Below are positions 32,424 through 37,730 of a stretch of DNA of 37,730 bases, piece by piece (within the stretch, counting starts at the first letter, position 1; every line of letters begins with the position of its first letter). A program made the translations under genes and the position numbers. The notes below the pieces were generated by a model, which was not told the origin of the DNA, searched no databases, and saw only the letters and a list, made by a program, of their open reading frames with translations. This DNA comes from CAZVXI01 sp964631295 (GTDB taxonomy: Bacteria > Planctomycetota > Phycisphaerae > Phycisphaerales > SM1A02): the NCBI GenBank assembly GCA_964631295.1, contig CAZVXI010000008.1:1-37730 (forward strand), in the 5' to 3' direction.

Positions 32424-33338
32424 TCACTCGGCACGTTTCGACTCGACGCGTTCCGGCCGGGGTGTTCGAACATTCCACGTCAGACCGAGAAAAGAGAGCC
32501 CTTTGATGAGCATGTAGCTTGTGTCGATCTGCCACCACTGAAGCCCGTGCCTCGCCGATGCAGGAAACGCGTGATGGTTGTTATGCCACCCCTCGCCGAA
32601 CGCCAGCACGCCGAAGATCGGATTATTCCGACTGTGATCGTGGCTGTTGAAGGGTCGCGTACCCCAGATGTGGCAGACCGAGTTGATGCTCCATGTCACA
32701 TGATGCACGAAGAAGATGCGAACCAGCCCGCCCCATATGAAACCCGTCAGTGCGCCCCACCACGACATCGTGATCAACCCGCCGAGCACGCCCGGCAGCA
32801 GGATGCTCAGCAACATCCACAGCGGGAACAACCTGCTGACGGTGTGAGCGACCGGATCATCCTTTAAGTCAACCACGTAGCGGTCGAGGTCGTCAGGCCC
32901 GGGCGAAAGAATCCATCCAACATGCGCCTGCCACAGCCCGCGCGCCATGTTGATGAAGCCGGCGCCGTGGCTGTGCGGGGAGTGCGGGTCGCCGTCCGAA
33001 TCGCTGTGCTGGTGATGGCAGCGATGCGTCGCGACCCATCGGAGCAGCGGACCCTCAATCGCCATTGAGCCAAGCACGCCGAGAATCGCCTGCCCGACAC
33101 GGCTTGTTTCAAACGACTTGTGCGTGAAGTACCGGTGAAAGCCGATCGTGATCCCCAGCCCGGTTGCGATATACAGCGATCCGAACAGGATCAGGTCCAG
33201 CAGGCTCACACCGCGACCCCACGCGAATACAACAGCGACCGCCAGCCCGACGAAGGGCAGGAGAATCACCAGCAGATTGGCGATGCGATACCTCAACGGC
33301 AGCGCCGCAGCGGCGACGTCGCCCATGTCTGAACCCAT
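32424..33338 (-). CDS. membrane fatty-acid (acyl-CoA type) desaturase
   Basis: A 304-residue integral membrane di-iron desaturase. The three histidine boxes of the stearoyl-CoA/delta-9 type are present: H-x4-H in GFHRYFTH, H-x2-HH in THRCHHQHSD and H-x2-HH in GWHNNHHAFP, with an additional conserved N-H region at PFNSHDHSRNN. Four hydrophobic segments are visible. It likely introduces a cis double bond into acyl chains and so tunes membrane fluidity. GGGGAGAAAG lies 12 nt before the start. It is the gene downstream (51 nt) of the RRM gene on the same strand and they may be co-transcribed. An electron donor gene is not seen nearby. Confidence 0.93.
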   Translation of the reverse strand: MGSDMGDVAAAALPLRYRIANLLVILLPFVGLAVAVVFAWGRGVSLLDLILFGSLYIATGLGITIGFHRYFTHKSFETSRVGQAILGVLGSMAIEGPLLRWVATHRCHHQHSDSDGDPHSPHSHGAGFINMARGLWQAHVGWILSPGPDDLDRYVVDLKDDPVAHTVSRLFPLWMLLSILLPGVLGGLITMSWWGALTGFIWGGLVRIFFVHHVTWSINSVCHIWGTRPFNSHDHSRNNPIFGVLAFGEGWHNNHHAFPASARHGLQWWQIDTSYMLIKGLSFLGLTWNVRTPRPERVESKRAE

Positions 33339-33388
33339 CTCTGGCCTGCTTTCTCCCCGGATTGTTGTATCGGTGCTTGTTGGTGGAG

Positions 33389-33679
33389 TTACCAGCCGCC
33401 GCGTTGACGACCGCCGCCGCCACCGCCACCACGATCGGTGCGGGGCTTGGCTTCGTTCACCTTCAACGGCCGGCCGCCCATGTCCTGACCATCAAGTGCC
33501 TGGATGGCTTCGCGTGCCTGATTGTCATCCTGCATTTCAACAAAGCCGAACCCTCGCGATCGGCCCGTCTCGCGATCGAGAATCACTGTCGCCTCAGCAA
33601 CGTCGCCGTACTCAGCGAATGTCTGCATCAACTCGGCGTCATTGGTGGAGAAGGGGAGGTTGCCAACGTAAATCTTCAT
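33389..33679 (-). CDS. RRM RNA-binding protein with Gly-rich tail
   Basis: A 96-residue single-RRM protein. RNP2 is MKIYVGNLPF at the N-terminus and RNP1 is RSRGFGFVEM at residues about 43-52, both with the aromatic residues that stack on RNA. The last 15 residues are a Gly/Arg tail. It is the type found in cyanobacteria (Rbp) and other bacteria and is often cold-induced. The open frame runs upstream to 33886, but RNP2 sets the start at ATG 33679. The leader upstream contains a T tract and a hairpin (see findings). The desaturase downstream is also a common cold-response gene, so co-regulation is plausible but unproven. Confidence 0.92.
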   Translation of the reverse strand: MKIYVGNLPFSTNDAELMQTFAEYGDVAEATVILDRETGRSRGFGFVEMQDDNQAREAIQALDGQDMGGRPLKVNEAKPRTDRGGGGGGGRQRGGW

Positions 33680-33750
33680 CTGAACTATCCGAACCCGAGT
33701 TCTGTACGCCGAACAAGATCCTCGGGTCATGATCTGTCTGGCTGTGTCGC

Positions 33751-33789
33751 GACCACTCGAACGGTCAGAGTGGCCCGCAAAAAAAAAAC
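33751..33789 (-). promoter_or_regulatory. leader T tract and hairpin upstream of the RRM gene
   Basis: On the minus strand a run of about ten T (near 33780-33789) is followed by a hairpin of 8 bp (GGCCACTC at 33775-33768 with GAGTGGTC at 33758-33751, one G-U). It lies 72 nt upstream of the RRM start. Because the T tract precedes the stem it is not a terminator; a leader element bound by an RNA-binding protein is one possibility. Confidence 0.35.
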
Positions 33790-33797
33790 GTGAACTG

Positions 33798-33803
33798 ATT
33801 ATA
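33798..33803 (-). promoter_or_regulatory. perfect -10 box for the RRM gene
   Basis: TATAAT is read on the minus strand at 33803-33798. No good -35 box is seen at 16-18 nt (TCGCTG at best). The start would be near 33791, leaving a leader of about 110 nt. The sequence to the right also has to serve fabI on the plus strand. Confidence 0.4.
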
Positions 33804-33891
33804 CCCGGAATCACTCCCGGCAGCGAGTCGAGGATCACTGGCGATCTTCTGTCGCTGACACTACCCTCCACGTCCACAGGAGACACTGCAC

Positions 33892-34671
33892 ATGGGCATC
33901 ATGGAAGGCAATCGCGGACTGGTGGTCGGCATCGCCAACGATCACAGCTACGCGTACCACATCGCCGAATCTCTGCTCCGCGAAGGGGCCGAGTGCCTCT
34001 TCACCCACCTGCCGGGCGAGAAGATGGCCCGCAGGCTGCACAAAGCCGTCGAGCAGCTTGGCGTCGACAATCCGTGGACCGAATCCATGGATGCAGGCTC
34101 CGATGACGACCTCGACCGTGTCTTCAACAAGATCGGCGACGACTTCGGCTCCATCGACTTCCTCGTCCACTCCATCGCCTTCGCAGACAAAGACTGGCTC
34201 AAGCAGGGGCTGTTCACGTCCACGCCGCGCGAGGTTTTCACGCAGGCGATGGACATCAGCGCCTACACGTACGCTGCGATGGCCAACCGCTGCGTGCCGC
34301 TCATGAATGATGGCGGCTCCATGATCGCCATGAGTTACTACGGCGCCGAGAAGGCCGTCCCCGGCTACAACGTCATGGGTGTCGCCAAGGCCGCGCTCGA
34401 AGCAACCACTCGCTACCTCGCCGCCGACCTCGGCGAGAAGAACATCCGCGTGAACTCCATCTCAGGTGGGCCACTGCGCACCATGAGCGCGCTCGCAGTG
34501 GGGGGCTTTGCTGACATCCTCGACTGGGTCGAAAAGAAGGCCCCGCTTCGTCGCAATGTCACGGGCAAAGATGTCGGCGACTCTGCCGCGTATCTGCTCA
34601 GCGATCTGGCCAACGGCGTCACAGGCCAGATTCTCTGCGTCGACAGCGGCTACAGCATCATGGGCTTGTAG
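33892..34671 (+). CDS. fabI: enoyl-[acyl-carrier-protein] reductase (NADH), FabI
   Basis: FabI carries out the last reduction in each round of fatty acid elongation and is the triclosan/isoniazid-type target. The fold is a short-chain dehydrogenase with the FabI variants: RGLVVGIANDHSYAYHIAESL (NAD-binding), FLVHSIAFADK, the active-site Tyr/Lys as Y-x6-K in GYNVMGVAKAALEA, and the substrate-loop region ISGGPLRTMSALAVGGF. The length of 259 is normal. AGGAG lies 9 nt before the ATG. The codons are more C-ended than those of neighbouring genes, consistent with high expression. The gene is divergent from the RRM gene. Confidence 0.95.
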   Translation: MGIMEGNRGLVVGIANDHSYAYHIAESLLREGAECLFTHLPGEKMARRLHKAVEQLGVDNPWTESMDAGSDDDLDRVFNKIGDDFGSIDFLVHSIAFADKDWLKQGLFTSTPREVFTQAMDISAYTYAAMANRCVPLMNDGGSMIAMSYYGAEKAVPGYNVMGVAKAALEATTRYLAADLGEKNIRVNSISGGPLRTMSALAVGGFADILDWVEKKAPLRRNVTGKDVGDSAAYLLSDLANGVTGQILCVDSGYSIMGL

Positions 34672-34752
34672 AGCCACCATCACGGTTTATGACGTGGCCA
34701 TCGCGCCAGGCCCCGACAAGCTGCGCAATCGAGGGTCCTCCTGGCCGCGCAC

Positions 34753-36528
34753 TCAACCGCTCGTATCGCGCTCATATACCACCCGTCCGCCGACGATGGT
34801 CATGTCCACCTTCACACTCGGAATCGCCTCTGCGGGGATCGTCATGATGTCATCCGACAGAATCACGATGTCCGCCAGCTTGCCGGGCGTGAGCGTGCCC
34901 TTGATGTCATCCTCGAACGCTGCGTACGCGCAGTTGATGGTGTAGGACTTCAGAGCTTCGATCCGGCTCATGCGCTGCTTGTCGAAGAAGATCGACCCAT
35001 CGTTGAGCTTCCGCGTCACCGTCGAATGGAACGACACCAGCGGGTTGATATCTTCCACCGGCGCATCGGTGCCATTGGTGACGACCGCGCCCGAGTCCAT
35101 CAGATCCTGCCAGACATACGCACCCGATTCCGCGCGGTCCCTGCCAAGCCGCTTGTACACCCACGGCCCGTCGGATGTGCAGTGTACACCCTGCATGGAT
35201 GCGATCACCCCCATCTCGCCGAAGCGCGGCACATCATCGGGATGCAGATGCTGCGCATGTTCGATGCGCCAGCGAAGGTCGTGACCTGTCTTCTCCTCCG
35301 GGAGCGTCGCGAAAGCATCTTCATAGATGTCGAGCACCTCGCGATTCGCACGATCGCCGATCGCGTGGATGCACAGTTGCAGTCCGCTCTCGATGGCAAC
35401 CTTCGCGCCGCGTTCGAGCGTTTCGATCGGCGTCGTGTTGAACCCCGTGCTCTCCGGGCTGTCTGCGTACGGTTCCAGCAGCCACGCCCCGCGCGAGCCG
35501 AGCGCCCCATCGATCGCGAACTTGATCCCGCCGACCGTCAGCCGATCGCCGCCGACTCTGCGAATCTTCGCGTACTCCGCTGCATGCTGCTCGGTCGCAT
35601 CGATGCCGGTACGGATCATAACCCACAAGCGCACATCCAGCGTGTGGTTTTCTGCACGGCTGCGCAGCCGGTCGATCACCGGATATGTCAAGCCTGCATC
35701 CTGAAACGACGTCACCCCATTCGACAAACACTCCTGCACTGCAAGATCAATCGCGCGATCCATCCGCTCGAACTGCGCGCGCCGCGAGATTGACCGCGAC
35801 TCGGCACGAATCAATCCCTGCGCGTTTTGCCGGAAGATGCCGATCGGCTGGCCTGATTCATCGCGCAGAATCTCGCCACCCGGCGGGTCCTGCGTCGTGC
35901 CACTGATGCCTGATTCATCCATCGCGCGCTTGTTGGCGAAGCTCGCATGGCCAGATGCATGACGCAGCACCACCGGGTTGTCCGGCGAGATGTCGCTCAG
36001 CGACCAGTGCGTCGGGAATCCTTCGACTGCACCATCGGGCGGCGTGTCCCATTTCTCCTGGTGCCAGCCGCGCCCTGTAATCCATTCGCCGGGCTTCGCC
36101 TTCCTCACGGCCTCGGCCACCATGTCGATCACTTCCTGCCAACTGCGCACATGCAGCAGGTCGAGGTTCATCTTCGCCTCGCCGATGCCCGTGAAGTGCC
36201 CGTGCCCCTCGATGAATCCGGGAATCGCCAGCCGGCCATCGAGGTCGATCACCTGCGTATCATCACCAATGTGATGAAGCAACTGGTTGCTCGTGCCAAC
36301 CTCGATGATCTTCTCGCCGACAATCGCAACTGCCTGCACCGTGCCGATGGCATCATCCACCGTGACAATCTTCCCGTTGATCAGCACAACATCAGCCGGC
36401 TGCACCTTCGCTGCATTCGTCCCGGCATCCTGCAACAGCCCGGCATCCGCGTGTTGCTGCTGAGCCGCAGCCACGCACGCGAGCACAGCACACACCCCGG
36501 CGAGCACACTCATTGACAACCATCGCAT
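34753..36528 (-). CDS. exported amidohydrolase (YtcJ/amidohydrolase 3 type)
   Basis: A 591-residue metal-dependent hydrolase with a signal peptide (MRWLSMSVLAGVCAVLACVAAAQQQ). The amidohydrolase landmarks are GHGHFTG (metal H-x-H) after IPGFIEGH, HAIGDRANREVLDIYE, RIEHAQHLHPDD and GTDAPVEDINPL, and the C-terminal beta-sandwich starting GTLTPGKLADIVIL. This is the YtcJ/periplasmic type of amidohydrolase 3, whose substrates are mostly unknown (N-acylated amino acids and cyclic imides are examples elsewhere). GGAG lies 8 nt before the ATG. Like fabI it is rich in C/G-ended codons. It is convergent with fabI (82-nt gap). Confidence 0.9.
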   Translation of the reverse strand: MRWLSMSVLAGVCAVLACVAAAQQQHADAGLLQDAGTNAAKVQPADVVLINGKIVTVDDAIGTVQAVAIVGEKIIEVGTSNQLLHHIGDDTQVIDLDGRLAIPGFIEGHGHFTGIGEAKMNLDLLHVRSWQEVIDMVAEAVRKAKPGEWITGRGWHQEKWDTPPDGAVEGFPTHWSLSDISPDNPVVLRHASGHASFANKRAMDESGISGTTQDPPGGEILRDESGQPIGIFRQNAQGLIRAESRSISRRAQFERMDRAIDLAVQECLSNGVTSFQDAGLTYPVIDRLRSRAENHTLDVRLWVMIRTGIDATEQHAAEYAKIRRVGGDRLTVGGIKFAIDGALGSRGAWLLEPYADSPESTGFNTTPIETLERGAKVAIESGLQLCIHAIGDRANREVLDIYEDAFATLPEEKTGHDLRWRIEHAQHLHPDDVPRFGEMGVIASMQGVHCTSDGPWVYKRLGRDRAESGAYVWQDLMDSGAVVTNGTDAPVEDINPLVSFHSTVTRKLNDGSIFFDKQRMSRIEALKSYTINCAYAAFEDDIKGTLTPGKLADIVILSDDIMTIPAEAIPSVKVDMTIVGGRVVYERDTSG

Positions 36529-36605
36529 GGCAACACTCCAGTCTTTTCCTACCTGAGATTCTCATCGCTGTGGCACAAGCGAACCGCAGCAATCTGCCGG
36601 AGATT

Positions 36606-36771
36606 CTACCGGCTGACGCGGAATATGTTGATGTTGCCGCGACGCCCCTTCAGGGGAGCGAAGTCTTCGCTCTGCAACGGTGGCTGGCCGACATGGGCGA
36701 GCGCTTGCGATGTCAGTTGGCGGGACCAGTGCATCGCGGATGCGTGTGACGAGATCCGCGACGATCATCAT
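36606..36771 (-). pseudogene. decayed composite of a GTPase tail and a DUF2283-like tail
   Basis: Two overlapping readings are homologous to the neighbours. From ATG 36771, residues 5-26 (ADLVTRIRDALVPPTDIASA) match the C-terminus of the adjacent GTPase (ADLVTRIRDTLVLPADVASE). In another frame, ending at TAG 36606-36608, the chain QALAHVGQPPLQSEDFAPLK matches the end of the DUF2283-like gene (RALSHVGQPAMGSEDFAPLK). A 23-nt identical repeat (36734-36756 and 37140-37162) and the ordered similarity suggest that it is a partial tandem duplication with an internal deletion. Neither reading makes a whole domain. Nothing else of note is seen in 36529-36605. Confidence 0.55.
36734..36756. repeat. direct repeat, copy 1 of 2 (other copy 37140-37162)
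   Basis: Twenty-three identical bases shared with 37140-37162 in the same orientation. In copy 2 they encode part of the GTPase C-terminus; in copy 1 they encode the same amino acids in the decayed composite. Divergence of the flanks (about 70-75% by eye) shows the duplication is old. Confidence 0.75.
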
Positions 36772-37036
36772 GCCGCCTTCAGTGGCGCGAAGTCCTCACT
36801 GCCCATCGCGGGCTGGCCGACATGCGAGAGTGCCCGGTTGAGTTCATCAACTGTGACCGCCTGCGGATGCACGATCTCGATCCCGATGGCCCGGCCGTCT
36901 GCGGCATAGTCGATCACAAGCACCTCACCGAATCGCTCCGATCGCGCGCTGCGTCCTCGGCCTGTCGCGGCAACACCAGGTACGCAGCAAACGGCTTGCC
37001 CGCACGGTAACTGATTTCGAGATAACGCTCAGACAT
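36768..37036 (-). pseudogene. frameshifted DUF2283-like (YuzE-type) gene
   Basis: From ATG 37036 the chain reads MSERYLEISYRAGKPFAAYL and continues V-L-P-R-Q-A-E-D-A-A, then shifts at a CGCGCG run (36943-36948) and hits a stop. In the frame two bases on, it continues RSERFGEVLVIDYAADGRAI and GIEIVHPQAVTVDELNRAL to a stop at 36768. Removing one CG unit would restore a single protein of about 88 residues that looks like a DUF2283 small protein (beta-rich, VIDYDxxGxxxGIEI). Either the gene is broken or the run was misread in assembly. The stop overlaps the following ATG (ATGA, 36768-36771). Confidence 0.55.
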
Positions 37037-37046
37037 CAAGTTGATT

Positions 37047-37061
37047 CTACCTGACAGGTAG
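37047..37061. repeat. perfect palindrome between GTPase and DUF2283-like genes
   Basis: CTACCTG-A-CAGGTAG is a 7-bp perfect inverted repeat with a single central base. It lies 12 nt after the GTPase stop and 11 nt before the DUF2283-like start on the minus strand. The one-base centre argues for a DNA-binding site rather than an RNA hairpin. It could be a self-regulating operator. Confidence 0.45.
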
Positions 37062-37072
37062 CACGAGATGAT

Positions 37073-37730
37073 CTATGGTGCAGCGGACCCGAACCGCCAT
37101 GGCCGCTCGCTCGCAACATCCGCGGGCAGGACGAGCGTGTCGCGGATGCGTGTGACGAGATCGGCGATGCCGGCGCCGGGGGTGGCGCTGATGGAAANNN
37201 NNNNNNNGCAGCGTCGGCCAGTCACTTCCGGGGGCGTGGTCGGTCAATGCGATGAGCAGATCGGCCCGCTGCATGAGATCGCGCGCGATGCGGATGGATT
37301 CCTGTTCAATGGCATCGTTGCTTTCGCGAATCCCGGGTGTGTCGTGCCACCAGACGACCAGGCCGTTGAGATCGATGCGGCCTGCGGTGTAATCGCGCGT
37401 CGTGCCGGGTGAGTCAATCGCGATCGACATCGACCGGCCTAGGAGCGCATTGCTCAGCGTGCTCTTGCCGACGTTGGCAGGGCCTGCGAGAACGACGATC
37501 GGCGGGTCGATCAGATGATTCAATCGCTGTGAACGCGCATCGTCGTCATCGGTCCACCGCGCATCGGGATCGTTCTCAAATGCGTCCCAGCGCTGCGGCT
37601 GCGCGAGCAGCAGATCAATCGCAGCAGGACTCTGCGCGCGGACAAGTGCAGTGAGCATGCCAGCTTCCATTGGCGTGCGGGCTTCGGGGTAGAGACTGAA
37701 GGGTACGGTATTGGTGCTGTTTGATGTGGT
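37073..37730 (-). CDS. TrmE/Era-type GTPase (5' end outside the window; interrupted by N gap)
   Basis: The minus strand is open from the window edge (TTSNSTNTVPFSLYPEARTP, no start inside) through a G1 motif GPANVGKST, a TrmE-like G2/G3 stretch DSPGTTRDYT and DTPGIRES, and LLIALTDHAPG. The 10-N gap at 37198-37207 then removes the region expected to hold the NKxD (G4) motif and breaks the frame. Beyond it, in the shifted frame, SISATPGAGIADLV (G5-like SA) continues to a stop at 37073. It resembles MnmE-type GTPases but the N-terminal folate-binding domain cannot be checked. The C-terminal CxGK that marks MnmE is absent; the tail ends RPWRFGSAAP. Confidence 0.7.
37140..37162. repeat. direct repeat, copy 2 of 2 (other copy 36734-36756)
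   Basis: The same 23 bases as 36734-36756. Here they code for the C-terminal helix of the GTPase (DLVTRIR). Confidence 0.75.
37198..37207. other. assembly gap (10 N) inside the GTPase gene
   Basis: Ten unspecified bases. The reading frame before and after is offset: one leftover base before plus ten N plus two bases after do not make whole codons. Since the G4 motif expected here is also missing, the true gap is larger than ten and must be a multiple of three. Confidence 0.7.

Noticed and set aside
35026..35793. A 255-codon plus-strand open frame
   Set aside because: Antisense to the amidohydrolase, Arg-rich and low in hydrophobic pattern. It is a shadow in a G+C-rich gene.

Overview
The window is about 60% G+C, densely coded bacterial chromosome in two-way mixed orientation with short operons (2-4 genes, many 4-nt ATGA/GTGA overlaps). 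The best guess is Planctomycetota, probably class Phycisphaerae. The reasons are a small lysine-rich basic protein of the Planctomycetes/Verrucomicrobia/Chlamydiae type (2404-2619), an L34 that begins MHYP (24442-24579), two fused periplasmic LolA-like/thioredoxin proteins, and many short lineage-specific membrane-anchored proteins. This is an inference from protein character; no 16S rRNA is present. Two 10-N runs (18141-18150, 37198-37207) show that this is a scaffolded draft assembly, possibly from a metagenome.

Layout: 1-3.9 kb: moaE (partial), a TIM-barrel isomerase-like protein coupled to acpS, an anchored SPOR-like protein, the small basic protein and an aminotransferase, with two clear intrinsic terminators. 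4.1-7.0 kb (minus strand): two paralogous tiny lipoproteins, a structured intergenic stretch, then an operon of DUF971 protein, hot-dog thioesterase and GT4 glycosyltransferase. 7.0-15.5 kb (plus strand): pyrF, an orphan solute-binding protein, pyk, cinA, folK and the two thioredoxin-like exported proteins. 15.5-20.9 kb: D-Ala-D-Ala carboxypeptidase (minus), a sigma-factor-like protein with a C-terminal membrane segment, ligA, an anchored unknown protein and a CYTH protein. 20.9-25.6 kb: uppP and ilvC (minus), a Fur-family regulator, a PilZ protein, aroK, rpmH (minus) with a good promoter, and rnc. 25.6-29.3 kb: an anchored unknown, a membrane-anchored protein of about 14 short repeats, a nitrilase-family amidase, a PD-(D/E)XK-like protein whose 3' end runs antisense into a tRNA-Arg. 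29.4-34.7 kb: pcm, a kinase/P-loop fusion overlapping pdxH, a fatty-acid desaturase, an RRM protein with a structured leader, and fabI. 34.7-37.7 kb: an exported YtcJ-type amidohydrolase, then a decayed stretch holding a frameshifted DUF2283-like gene, a scrambled second copy of neighbouring sequence, and the 3' part of a TrmE/Era-type GTPase.

Most genes are ordinary housekeeping functions (cofactor synthesis, DNA repair and ligation, envelope building, lipid metabolism, RNA processing). I see no CRISPR array, prophage, IS element, defence island or secondary-metabolite cluster. The observations most worth following are the repeat protein (26225-27424), the LolA-like/thioredoxin pair in which one member has lost its first active-site cysteine (12946-15478), the sigma-like membrane protein (17134-17697), and the duplicated and decaying GTPase-tail/DUF2283 locus (36606-37207).
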